Positions 27,800-35,420 are shown, counted from the stretch's first letter. The stretch is DNA of 40,468 nucleotides from Sphingobacterium prati (GCF_013167215.1 NZ_JABJWY010000034.1:1308806-1349273); one strand, 5' to 3'. Numbers and translations are program-made. The notes: generated by a model not told the origin, from the sequence alone.

Positions 27800-28249
27800 A
27801 TGAAATCAATATTTGAGAAAAACATAAGAGAAGCGGTCATCGAAAGAATTAATTTATTACACGAGGACAGCGATGCTCTTTGGGGAAAAATGACAGTAAC
27901 GCAAATGGTTAGGCATTGTATATTATGTGAAAAATATTACCAAGGATCCATAAAGGTTAAGCGTTCATTTTTAGGGCGAATGTTTGGTCAAAATGCGATA
28001 AAGGGGATATTGAAAGATGAAACAACAAGTTTTGGCAAAAACGCACCCACATCCTCTGTATTTATCGTAAATGAAGACATACATGATTTAGAAATGGAGA
28101 AACGAAATTGGAAATTATTAATCGAGAAATATGAAACATTTGAAAAAGATACATTTGTACATTGGTTCTTTGGTAGAATGTCCAGAGCCCAATTAGGTCA
28201 GTTCATATACAAACATTGCAACCACCATTTAAAGCAGTTTGGAGCGTAA
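27800..28249 (+). CDS. DUF1569 family protein (DinB-like fold)
   Basis: ATG 27800 gives 149 residues. It opens with INLLHEDSDALWGKMTVTQMV and RHCILCEKYYQGSIKV, the WGKMtvtQMvrHc segment typical of DUF1569. It ends with FGRMSRAQLGQFIYKHCNHH and HLKQF, the conserved C-terminal His-rich helix. The family has a four-helix, DinB-like fold with His residues that may bind metal; activity is unknown. It stands alone, 190 bp after the KilA-N pseudogene, and seems to be the only intact gene in the decayed region apart from the partner gene. Confidence 0.85.
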   Translation: MKSIFEKNIREAVIERINLLHEDSDALWGKMTVTQMVRHCILCEKYYQGSIKVKRSFLGRMFGQNAIKGILKDETTSFGKNAPTSSVFIVNEDIHDLEMEKRNWKLLIEKYETFEKDTFVHWFFGRMSRAQLGQFIYKHCNHHLKQFGA

Positions 28250-28312
28250 CCCAAAAAGCCACGAAACCGCTACATGGGTCAGGCGTTATAACAGATTCGT
28301 TCTATGGCAGGT

Positions 28313-28346
28313 TTCCATTTATGCCAGCGAAGCCGATATATTGAAT
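28313..28346 (+). repeat. 34-bp relic of a second KilA-N gene
   Basis: This segment matches 27339-27372 in the KilA-N pseudogene at 32 of 34 bases (covering YASEADILN). It is a leftover of a paralogous gene. The rest of 28250-28424 shows no coding signal. Confidence 0.8.
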
Positions 28347-28424
28347 AGAACGTCTGCTTTGTTTTGGTAGAAGGTGGAGGAGCGCAGAGCTGGTCGTGAT
28401 TGTTTTGTAGTCTATTTGAAGTAA

Positions 28425-28777
28425 GTGCACTTGGGGTTTAAACTTCATATCCTACGACCACCCTACTGGGCATCCGTGACACTTGCGATTTTACTAGTTA
28501 CATCTTGCGCTGCACTATTCTTTAATTGGCAGATCGGACTTGCAGGACTTGCTTTTTCAAATGCCGAACTTTGGTTTGCAAAAAAATTCGGCAACATACT
28601 TAACCTGCAAACAGTTGGACAATTAGCAAAAAAAATGACAAGTGAAAGTTATTCAAATCTAGACGCAACCCGGGCACTTTTAATAAAAGCGAAATTGAAA
28701 AAATACTGGTTGATTTATTCAGTAATGATTTAGGGATAGACAAAAGTAAACTAACAAGGGAGGCAAAACTCAGCTAG
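28425..28777 (+). pseudogene. Membrane-anchored acyl-carrier-like protein, frameshifted and truncated
   Basis: The first frame encodes a transmembrane helix (YWASVTLAILLVTSCAALFF), then AELWFAKKFGNILNLQTVGQ, which resembles the end of an acyl-carrier domain. It continues to NLDATRA. Adding one T to the T-run at 28678-28681 joins this to FNKSEIEKILVDLFSNDLGI and DKSKLTREAKLS, the start of a second carrier-like domain, which stops at 28775 before the phosphopantetheine serine. The 5' end is also unclear (GTG 28425). The order membrane helix, TVGQL, EIEKILVDLF fits two-part carrier-like membrane proteins of Bacteroidota, but I hold this loosely. Bases 28501-28540 recur at the window start. Confidence 0.45.
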
Positions 28778-29114
28778 ATTCCTATGCAGGGTACAATATT
28801 TTCAACGCAATTACTGAATAACAGACGAAATTTAAAATAAGGCTATTCTTCCTGCATGGCCACTAGTTGCACACAGTTTTGTTTGAGCGTTACCGGGTAA
28901 AGTAAATCTCCTTCGGCATAGCGATATCAAAAACTTACAATCGACACTGGAAATGTAAATACCGCACCGACAACAAACCATTCGTTATAAAACGGATCGT
29001 CAGGAAAAATCGAACATACGGACAATGTACCTATTCCGAAATAGACCAAAGCATAAAGCTGTTGGTGTTTTGTAAAATCAATAAATAAATTTTTATTAAA
29101 AACTTTTTAATTCG
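28778..29114. other. Decayed stretch with a minus-strand membrane-protein tail
   Basis: On the minus strand a frame of about 50 codons ends at 28927 (KHQQLYALVYFGIGTLSVCS, then FVVGAVFTFPVSIVSF). It reads like the C-terminus of a small membrane protein, but no start is visible and a stop precedes it at about 29090. The rest, 28778-28926, has no coding signal. Confidence 0.35.
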
Positions 29115-29178
29115 TATCTTTGAATCAACATGCTCACCCCGCTTCCCGTCGAACAGCGCGCTCAGGGTGGGCTTTTTC
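29115..29178 (+). ncRNA. Abi-associated small structured RNA with its own promoter and terminator
   Basis: TATCTTTG at 29115-29122 is an exact TAnnTTTG -7 box. Starting a few bases later, the RNA would contain GCTCACCC (29132-29139), which pairs with GGGTGGGC (29165-29172) with one G-U pair, and is then followed by a T-rich tract (TTTTTCTTTTTT). This is a compact promoter, hairpin and terminator unit ending 11 bp before the Abi_2-type gene. Structured RNAs upstream of Abi_2/AbiF genes are known (the abiF RNA motif) and are thought to act as RNA partners of the toxin. The identity here is inferred from position and form. Confidence 0.5.
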
Positions 29179-29189
29179 TTTTTTAGAAT

Positions 29190-29539
29190 ATGCCAATTAT
29201 ACCTTATGCCAAACCTGCGATAACTTATGCAGATCAGCTACAGCAATTAAAGAATAGAGGATTGGGATCGAAAATGATTCAAAAGCGTTATTTTTGCTCC
29301 AAAACATCAGCTATTATCGACTAAGCGGTTATTGGTATCCGTTAATTGATAGTCCCAAGAATTCACATGTATTTAAGGCCGGTTCAACCTTCGGTATGGC
29401 ATTTAACATGTATTGTTTTATAAATCCAAGCCACAGGTTTAAAGATAAATTTCTTGATCTTTTTGTTAAATACCAAAATATTGATCCTGCAGCAATGGGT
29501 TTCCCACCAACATGGATGGAGGAGCCACTTTGGCAATAA
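29190..29539 (+). pseudogene. Abi_2-type (AbiD/AbiF) abortive infection gene, broken
   Basis: ATG 29190 opens MPIIPYAKPAITYADQLQQL, the typical N-terminus of Abi_2 proteins. Around 29261-29266 a one-base shift moves the frame into IENDSKALFLLQNISYYRLS and GYWYPLIDSP, another conserved block. After FGMAFNMYCF (about 29420) the sequence jumps to INPSHRFKDKFLDLFVKYQN and MGFPPTWMEEPLW, the family C-terminus. About 150-200 residues, including the HEPN RN...H active-site region, are gone. The toxin is therefore inactive by two independent lesions. The RNA element just upstream looks intact. Confidence 0.85.
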
Positions 29540-29665
29540 TGTCATTCACCAGCAATATTATTCGAGATTTTCTGAATATAAATATTCTCGTTACCTGGTG
29601 ACCATAACTTTTAGAACTTGTGTTCGTACTTGAGTGTAATACAACCTAATTAACACTTACAATGA

Positions 29666-29788
29666 GGATGTAAAATACCATTGCCACATTTGATTCAGAT
29701 AAAACAGGACATTGTGCAGGTCATTGAAACCGAACTGGAGCGGATCAAAAATGATCCCGAGTGGCAGCATTTGGTACAGCAGGAATAA
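29666..29788 (+). pseudogene. C-terminal gene fragment, possibly restriction-modification-related
   Basis: A frame of 40 codons opens just after a stop and ends at TAA 29786. It reads KIPLPHLIQIKQDIVQVIET, then ELERIKNDPEWQHLVQQE. The IPLP...QxxIVxxIE pattern recalls the ends of HsdS specificity subunits and related DNA methylases, but it is short and the assignment is weak. No start codon or upstream domain remains. Confidence 0.3.
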
Positions 29789-29849
29789 TAGTAAACATCA
29801 GTATCAAATATGGATTGTTAAATATCAACTCCTGTTTATTTGAATTTAT

Positions 29850-29857
29850 TAACTTTG
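29850..29857 (+). promoter_or_regulatory. -7 promoter box of the AraC gene
   Basis: TAACTTTG matches TAnnTTTG and lies 8 bp upstream of ATG 29866. Transcription would start at or within a few bases of the ATG, so the message would be nearly leaderless. A correctly spaced -33 box is not obvious. Confidence 0.45.
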
Positions 29858-29865
29858 CATCTGCT

Positions 29866-30729
29866 ATGAGAACAGTTTCCGATTTCAACACCGAGCTAAA
29901 GTTAAAAGGTTTCAACGTTTTTCAAATTGAGGAAGACAGTAATACAACCCGTGTCTACAGCAGAAAGGAATTTTATAAAATCTGCTTGACTACCGGCAAA
30001 AGCAATGTCCATTATGCCGACCGGAGTTTTGTACAGGAAGGCACTGTCCTGTTCTTCGGTAATCCGCATATTCCCTATTCCTGGGAGACGATATCGAGGA
30101 CCTATGTAGGCTATACCATTTTGTTTTCAGAAGACTTTCTCTTTCCCGATAAGCGCTCTGAAAGTTTACAGCAATCTCCTTTGTTTAAAATCGACGGTAC
30201 ACCTATTTTGGAAATTTCCGAAACCCAAAGGGAATTTCTCAATGGGATTTTCTTGAAAATGATAGAAGAACAAAAATCTGATTATCAATACAAAGATGAA
30301 CTCATTCGTAATTATATCCAACTGATTCTGCATGAAGCGTTGAAACTACAGCCTTCGGAAAATTTCCACAGAAACCAGAATGCTTCTGAGAGACTGACCT
30401 CTGTATTCTTAGAGCTATTGGAACGCCAATTTCCGATAGAGACACCCCAGCGACCATTACAGTTTAAAACAGCGAACGACTTTGCACAAAACCTTGCCGT
30501 TCATGTAAACTACCTAAATCGCTCTGTAAAAGAAGTGACTGGCAAATCGACAACCATACATATCACAGAAAGAATTATAGCGGAAGCTAAAGCCATGTTA
30601 CAGCATACAGATTGGAATATTTCCGAAATTGCCTTCGCCTTAGGCTTTGAATACCCTACCTATTTCAACAATTTCTTCAAGAAAATCACTGGAACCAATC
30701 CAAAATCCATTCGAAAGTCGATGGTTTGA
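29866..30729 (+). CDS. AraC-family transcriptional regulator
   Basis: Start ATG 29866 (287 residues) is chosen because MRTVSDFNTELKLKGFNVFQ is the usual N-terminus of these regulators. The longer frame to 29761 passes through the promoter and the preceding gene remnant. The N-terminal half is a cupin-like sensing domain (FFGNPHIPYSWE). The C-terminal half has two HTH motifs: LAVHVNYLNRSVKEVTGKS, then WNISEIAFALGFEYPTYFNN ending TGTNPKSIRKS. It lies 88 bp upstream of a same-strand operon with its own promoter and most likely activates it. The inducer is unknown, perhaps a quinone or aromatic compound given the operon. Confidence 0.92.
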   Translation: MRTVSDFNTELKLKGFNVFQIEEDSNTTRVYSRKEFYKICLTTGKSNVHYADRSFVQEGTVLFFGNPHIPYSWETISRTYVGYTILFSEDFLFPDKRSESLQQSPLFKIDGTPILEISETQREFLNGIFLKMIEEQKSDYQYKDELIRNYIQLILHEALKLQPSENFHRNQNASERLTSVFLELLERQFPIETPQRPLQFKTANDFAQNLAVHVNYLNRSVKEVTGKSTTIHITERIIAEAKAMLQHTDWNISEIAFALGFEYPTYFNNFFKKITGTNPKSIRKSMV

Positions 30730-30760
30730 AATTCTTAATGATTGGTTTGAATCTCGTTAG

Positions 30761-30788
30761 TTGAACGCTTGTTTGTCCGGTACCTTTG
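30761..30788 (+). promoter_or_regulatory. Promoter of the hydrolase operon
   Basis: TTG at 30761-30763, a 17-bp spacer, then TACCTTTG at 30781-30788 (exact TAnnTTTG). It is 29 bp before the ATG of the alpha/beta hydrolase. The AraC protein encoded just upstream could bind in 30730-30760. Confidence 0.65.
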
Positions 30789-30817
30789 TACCTGTAATTA
30801 TTCATTAATAAAGCAGA

Positions 30818-31879
30818 ATGAAAACAACAGGCATAGCACTGGTATTGTCCCTTTTATTTACAGGGCTACTATCCGCACAAAACAACAGGACAAGTACAAT
30901 TCAAAACGAGCATAATATGGAACATAGAGCAAAGTATGACGGCTATACTTTTCCGTTAAGCAACAAAGTAACTAGAGAAAAAGTAACCTTTAAAAACCGT
31001 TATGGTATTACCCTTAGCGGAGATCTATACCTTCCAAAAAAAGGTGGTGATGCCTTATCAGGAATTGCCATTAGTGGTCCATTTGGAGCGGTAAAAGAGC
31101 AATCATCGGGATTGTATGCCAACCAAATGGCTGAACGTGGATTTGTAGCATTGGCTTTTGATCCTTCCTATACTGGAGAAAGCAGTGGAGAACCGCGCAA
31201 TGTGGCCTCACCGGATATCAATACCGAAGATTTCAGTGCGGCAGTAGATTTTCTCGGCTTACAGCATAATGTAGACAAGGAGAAGATCGGGATTATCGGA
31301 ATATGTGGTTTTGGTGGTTTTGCTCTGAATGCTACTGCTGTTGACATGCGTGTCAAGGCGGTTGCTACCACCAGTATGTACGATATGTCAAGGGTGAATG
31401 CAGAGGGATATTTTGGTTCTACCACACCCGAACAACGCGCTGAAATGCTAACACAAATGAGTTTGCAACGGTGGGAAGATGCCAAAAATGGCACGCCCAA
31501 ATATCCTGAAAACGGATTGGCACAGACCAATACAGAATCTCCACAATTCGTAAAGGAATACTACGACTATTACAAAACCGAGAGAGGTTTTCACGAACGC
31601 TCGCTAAACTCTAATGCGGCTTGGACAGCAACCAACAGTCTGTCTTTTATGAACATGCCACTCTTGACATACATTAAAGAGATTTCGCCTAGACCAATGC
31701 TTTTGATTGCAGGTGAAAATGCCCATTCACGGTATTTCAGTGAGGATGCCTACAAAAATGCCTCTGAGCCCAAAGAATTGATGATTATCCCCAATGGTGT
31801 ACACACAGATCTGTACGATAAATTGGATGTGATACCCTTCGATAAATTGGAAACGTTTTTTACAGAGAATTTGAAATAA
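30818..31879 (+). CDS. Exported alpha/beta hydrolase (dienelactone-hydrolase-like)
   Basis: The 353-residue protein has a signal peptide (residues 1-20, ending LLSAQ) and an alpha/beta-hydrolase core. Features are the oxyanion-region strand AISGPFGAVKEQS, then FDPSYTGESSG, and the nucleophile elbow GICGFGG with Cys163 where serine hydrolases have Ser. The C-terminal His is likely the one in IIPNGVHTDLYDK. A Cys nucleophile recalls dienelactone hydrolases, which act on lactone intermediates of aromatic breakdown. It opens a four-gene operon. The true substrate is unknown. Confidence 0.86.
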   Translation: MKTTGIALVLSLLFTGLLSAQNNRTSTIQNEHNMEHRAKYDGYTFPLSNKVTREKVTFKNRYGITLSGDLYLPKKGGDALSGIAISGPFGAVKEQSSGLYANQMAERGFVALAFDPSYTGESSGEPRNVASPDINTEDFSAAVDFLGLQHNVDKEKIGIIGICGFGGFALNATAVDMRVKAVATTSMYDMSRVNAEGYFGSTTPEQRAEMLTQMSLQRWEDAKNGTPKYPENGLAQTNTESPQFVKEYYDYYKTERGFHERSLNSNAAWTATNSLSFMNMPLLTYIKEISPRPMLLIAGENAHSRYFSEDAYKNASEPKELMIIPNGVHTDLYDKLDVIPFDKLETFFTENLK

Positions 31880-31985
31880 AGGAAAGCTTTCTGTTCGGAA
31901 ACTGTAAAAATGGTAGATATATCCGTGTTTTGTATAATATTGATACCGAACGTATTTATTAATTTTAAAATATAATAAGGTGGAA

Positions 31986-32552
31986 ATGAGTAAAGATAAT
32001 ATAGATATTTTCGAGCGGTTGCGGAGCGGTGAAACTATTCCATCAGGCGACCCTGAGGGTTACCGAATGCGGGAAGCGGCATTTGAAACCAAGGAGTTGT
32101 TGCTTCAGATGAACAAGTCTATAGACCCCAACGAGATAAGGTGGCTGTTAGAACAAATCACCGGTTCGGAGATTGATGAAAGCGTAGGGCTATTTACGCC
32201 ATTATACATCAATTACGGAAAGCATACGAAGATTGGTAAGAACGTATTTATAAATTTTGGATGTACTTTCTTAGATATGGGCGGTATTACGATTGAAGAT
32301 AATGTGATGTTGGCACCTAATGTGAATCTGCTTACCGAAGGACATCCCATATCGCCCGAAGCACGGCAGTCCTTGATTCCAGCTCCCATTCACATTAAAA
32401 AGAACGCATGGATTGGCGCTAATGCGACGATTTTACAGGGTGTAACCATTGGCGAGAATTCTGTCGTGGCTGCAGGGGCGGTGGTATCGAAAGACGTACC
32501 GGATAATACTGTTGTAGGAGGAATTCCAGCGAAGGTTATTAAAACTATTTAA
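31986..32552 (+). CDS. Left-handed beta-helix (hexapeptide) O-acetyltransferase
   Basis: ATG 31986 gives 188 residues; a GTG two codons upstream is also in frame, and AAGGTGGA before the ATG may be its ribosome binding site. After a helical N-terminal domain it carries hexapeptide repeats (for example VFINFGCTFLDMGGITIEDN, WIGANATILQGVTIGENSVV). The EGHPISPEARQS segment carries the catalytic His seen in maltose/galactoside O-acetyltransferases (MAT type). Such enzymes transfer acetyl from acetyl-CoA to a hydroxyl. Within this operon the acceptor could be a small aromatic or sugar; this is not shown. Confidence 0.92.
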   Translation: MSKDNIDIFERLRSGETIPSGDPEGYRMREAAFETKELLLQMNKSIDPNEIRWLLEQITGSEIDESVGLFTPLYINYGKHTKIGKNVFINFGCTFLDMGGITIEDNVMLAPNVNLLTEGHPISPEARQSLIPAPIHIKKNAWIGANATILQGVTIGENSVVAAGAVVSKDVPDNTVVGGIPAKVIKTI

Positions 32553-32562
32553 AACAGAGCGT

Positions 32563-33111
32563 ATGAAAACCAAGATAGCAGTGTTTATTGTGGTGCTGTT
32601 TGCTAGCACCGGCTGCCAGCAAACCAAGCAAGATGAAAAGTCGCAGGAAAAGGCAGTGAATCAAGAAAAGACAACACAAACAACAAAAAATATGGATACG
32701 ATACCTCCAAAAATCAGTGATTTCCCAATCGGGGAAGAAAATAAAGCATATGAGCAGTATTTCTCCGGAAAATCCTGGCTCGCACGATTGACAAAAAATG
32801 ATGCATTAAACGTTCCAATGAGCAATGTGACTTTTGAACCGGGCTGCCGCAACAACTGGCACAGCCATACCGGCGGACAGATTCTGGTTGCCGTGGGCGG
32901 CGTTGGTTATTATCAAGAGCGGGAAAAAGCTGCTGTACGTATGGAACCGGGTGATGTGATTGAAATCGCACCCAATGTAGAACATTGGCACGGAGCGGCC
33001 CCGGACAGTTGGTTTTCGCATTTGGCCATTGCGGCTAATCCGCAGACCAATGAAAACACCTGGTTGGAACCTGTAACGGATGAAGAATATACAGCAGCTT
33101 TAAATAATTAA
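32563..33111 (+). CDS. Cupin-domain lipoprotein
   Basis: The 182-residue protein has a lipoprotein signal (LFASTGC, Cys18) and a low-complexity Lys/Gln/Thr linker to about residue 45. The cupin domain has motif 1 NNWHSHTGGQILVAVGG and motif 2 MEPGDVIEIAPNVEHWHGAA, with His residues suited to metal binding. It starts 10 bp after the acetyltransferase. Soluble homologs accompany carboxymuconolactone decarboxylase-like genes. Here the lipid anchor puts it in the envelope, like the exported neighbours, suggesting that the operon works on a compound outside the cytoplasm. Confidence 0.9.
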   Translation: MKTKIAVFIVVLFASTGCQQTKQDEKSQEKAVNQEKTTQTTKNMDTIPPKISDFPIGEENKAYEQYFSGKSWLARLTKNDALNVPMSNVTFEPGCRNNWHSHTGGQILVAVGGVGYYQEREKAAVRMEPGDVIEIAPNVEHWHGAAPDSWFSHLAIAANPQTNENTWLEPVTDEEYTAALNN

Positions 33112-33122
33112 AAAAATTCCAC

Positions 33123-34181
33123 ATGAAGTGCAAACAGAAATTTCCGAAATGGATCTTGCTTTTAGCTTTCGTCCTAAATATCAATACCATGAAGGCACAG
33201 GAAAAAACAGAATCACTAGATCCTCGGCAACAAAGTATTGTCGCCATTTCATCCCTTACTGCAACGGGTGATTTAGATGCCTTAAAAGTACAGTTGAATA
33301 CCGCTTTGGATTCTGGTCTTACCGTCAATGAAATCAAAGAAATATTGGTTCAGCTCTATGCCTATTCGGGTTTTCCGAGAAGTTTGAATGCGCTAAATAC
33401 TTTTACAACGGTATTGGATGAACGCAAAGCGAAGGGGATCATTGACGTTGAAGGAAAAGAGATTGTGGTGGAGAATAAGGTTGAAGACAAATACGAACAA
33501 GGCAGAAAAACCTTGGAGATCTTAACCAAGGTACCGCAGGTAAAACCTGCTTCGGGCTTTGGGAAATTTGGACCCCGGGTGGATGCTTTTCTGAAAGAGC
33601 ACCTGTTTGCCGATATTTTTGCCAGCGATGTATTAAGCTATCAGCAACGAGAACTGGCAACGATCTCTGCCTTGTCTGCAATGACTGGTGTTGCCCCTCA
33701 ACTGAACGCGCATTTGGGAATGGGACGAAATACCGGATTGACCGACGGTCAGTTTACACAGCTTGCCGATCTGATCGAACAACACATCAACAGAACACAG
33801 GCCAATATTCTTCGGGATTTATTGAAACAACCTGTTGTTCCGGTAATTGAAGACGGTATGATGGTGCGCATCTCGGAAATTGAAATCCAACCGGAATATC
33901 TAGAGGAATACAAAGCCATTTTAAAAGAAGAATCAGCCGCGTCGGTTGAAGTGGAACCAGGCGTGATTGCTATTTTCCCGATGTATCAAAAAGAGCATCC
34001 TACCCAAGTGCGTATTATCGAGATTTATGCCAACAAAGCGGCTTATCAATCGCATCTCCAAACGCCGCATTTCCAGCATTACAAAACCACCACACTGGAC
34101 ATGGTGAAATCACTCAAACTTGTGGATATGAATGGCATTGACCAAGAAACGATGTTGAATATTTTTAGCAAATTGAAATAG
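33123..34181 (+). CDS. Exported fusion: carboxymuconolactone decarboxylase-like plus ABM monooxygenase
   Basis: The 352-residue protein has a signal peptide (ending NTMKAQ, about residue 25) and two CMD-type domains: about 30-110 with VNEIKEILVQLYAYSGFPRS, and about 150-235 with QQRELATISALSAMTGVAPQ. A C-terminal antibiotic-biosynthesis-monooxygenase-like domain covers about 245-345 (MVRISEIEIQPEYLEEYKAI). CMD domains are helical peroxidase- or decarboxylase-like units; ABM domains include quinol monooxygenases. The fusion suggests consecutive chemistry on a quinone-like compound, an inference. It starts 11 bp after the cupin gene. Confidence 0.88.
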   Translation: MKCKQKFPKWILLLAFVLNINTMKAQEKTESLDPRQQSIVAISSLTATGDLDALKVQLNTALDSGLTVNEIKEILVQLYAYSGFPRSLNALNTFTTVLDERKAKGIIDVEGKEIVVENKVEDKYEQGRKTLEILTKVPQVKPASGFGKFGPRVDAFLKEHLFADIFASDVLSYQQRELATISALSAMTGVAPQLNAHLGMGRNTGLTDGQFTQLADLIEQHINRTQANILRDLLKQPVVPVIEDGMMVRISEIEIQPEYLEEYKAILKEESAASVEVEPGVIAIFPMYQKEHPTQVRIIEIYANKAAYQSHLQTPHFQHYKTTTLDMVKSLKLVDMNGIDQETMLNIFSKLK

Positions 34182-34205
34182 AAACAATAAGAAAATGAAC
34201 GAAAA

Positions 34206-34434
34206 TCCGGCCATTTTATCAATGTATCTTCCGTAGCCGGACATAAGGTTTTTGAAGGATCAGCTGTTGGAACACATCACCGACACAGGCATACAGGATG
34301 CAAACAAAGATTATGTCGGTCAAGTCGGTTTAACACCGGATGCCTTCGTCCGCTTGATCGCTTTTGCCATCAGCCAGCCGGAGGATATGGATATCAATGA
34401 AATCCTTTTCCGCCCAACGGCGCAGGCGTTGTAA
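34206..34434 (+). pseudogene. Short-chain dehydrogenase remnant with active site deleted
   Basis: From 34206 the frame reads SGHFINVSSVAGHKVFEGS, the strand-5 INVSS region of an SDR. After a shift around 34252 it reads LLEHITDTGIQDANKDYVGQ and GLTPDAFVRLIAFAISQPED, then NEILFRPTAQAL, the SDR C-terminus. The part between, with the YxxxK active site and the PG motif (about 40 residues), and the entire N-terminal half are missing. The gene sits at the operon end, 24 bp beyond the CMD/ABM gene. Related clusters usually carry an SDR gene at this place. Confidence 0.85.
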
Positions 34435-34524
34435 AGACTCGATAAAATACAAATACATTTGTCTATCGGAAGAAAGAATCGGTCAAGAACAACTCCTTGA
34501 CCAATTTTAATTTTATCCCCCACC

Positions 34525-34965
34525 TTAAAACCCTTCACACTCACCGGTAACCGGCATATTCGAATAATGGACATGGATAATTTTCCAGTCACCTCCAATT
34601 TTCTTCGACACCTGGGTTTCACGTCCCTTGGTTTGAAGGGAATTACCATCTTTAAACACAGCATCGAAGACCCAATAGAATTCCAGAATAGCTACATCAT
34701 CAAAAAAGGTGATAATTTCCTCTGTACTTTTCAAATCCCGTTGGCTAAATGTACTATCGAACATGCCGTAAATATCACTTTTGATGCCTTCCCAACCTTT
34801 TTCATGTCCACGGGGATGAATGAAATTCAAGTTCTCTTCAGTTAGAGAAATTTTCGCACCTAATGTGGTATCCGCTTGGTTGATAGAAGCAATATAGGTG
34901 CTAAGTATTTTTTTGACGGCAATTTTTTCCGCCTCTTCCCGTGATGTCTGTCCAAAAATTTGCAT
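34525..34965 (-). CDS. SnoaL/DUF4440-like protein lacking its signal peptide
   Basis: The 146-residue frame has the NTF2-like fold typical of SnoaL/DUF4440 proteins: ILSTYIASINQADTTLGAKI, FIHPRGHEKGWEGIKSDIYG and the C-terminal KIGGDWKIIHVHYSNMPVTG. The start MQIFGQTSREE looks like the end of a signal peptide (...IFGQ) rather than a true N-terminus, so about 18 residues have been lost and export is unlikely. The upstream sequence belongs to another remnant on the plus strand. It may be a pseudogene. SnoaL-like proteins often accompany SDR/cupin/CMD operons, and convergence with that operon fits. Confidence 0.7.
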   Translation of the reverse strand: MQIFGQTSREEAEKIAVKKILSTYIASINQADTTLGAKISLTEENLNFIHPRGHEKGWEGIKSDIYGMFDSTFSQRDLKSTEEIITFFDDVAILEFYWVFDAVFKDGNSLQTKGRETQVSKKIGGDWKIIHVHYSNMPVTGECEGF

Positions 34966-34972
34966 ACTACTA

Positions 34973-35183
34973 GCTCAACAACCACAATTCCAAGAGGTGT
35001 ATAGAGATTATCTCGCGCCAAAAGCAAATCCTTATGATGGAAAGGAATATACAGACTGGAGCAGCAAGGCAACACCGTCAGGACCAGGATAGCTTAACGG
35101 CTTTAGCTGCAAGAAAACTTGGATGGGATTTTGCAGACCTTCTTGGACATCATAATTCCGAGCATTGTAATTTAAATTATTAA
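34973..35183 (+). other. Remnant reading frames of unknown origin
   Basis: One frame gives QQPQFQEVYRDYLAPKANPY and DGKEYTDWSSKATPSGPG to a TAG at 35090. A second, overlapping frame from ATG 35034 gives MMERNIQTGAARQHRQDQDS and LTALAARKLGWDFADLLGHH to TAA 35181. The two may be parts of one protein separated by a frameshift near 35085. I recognise no family. 35184-35281 shows nothing. Confidence 0.3.
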
Positions 35184-35281
35184 AATGCGAATTTCTATTG
35201 CGCACTCAGACCTTATTAACATGATTCTTACAAAAATATAATCATCTATAAAGCTAAATAACGTCATCAAACCTAATAAAG

Positions 35282-35343
35282 GTAGTTGTTGGGGGGTACG
35301 TATATTTTTATTGTTTTGGAAAAAGTGTCAAATTTAAATCGGA
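35282..35343 (+). promoter_or_regulatory. G-tract promoter A (upstream of the 45-aa gene)
   Basis: GTAGTTGTTGGGGGG (35282-35296), then exactly 41 bp, then ATCGGA (35338-35343). The same arrangement with 14 of 15 bases of the box identical occurs at 37631-37692. The TCA and TTT bases just before ATCGGA are also shared. Position and shared spacing indicate an activator-dependent promoter. The regulator is probably the TPR-HTH protein encoded between the two sites. Confidence 0.6.
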
Positions 35344-35420
35344 ATAAAGAAAAACTAAGCTATAGAATCTTTCTGCCATATTAAGCCCTTACTAATTAAC
35401 AAATTAAAGTTATTAAAAAG

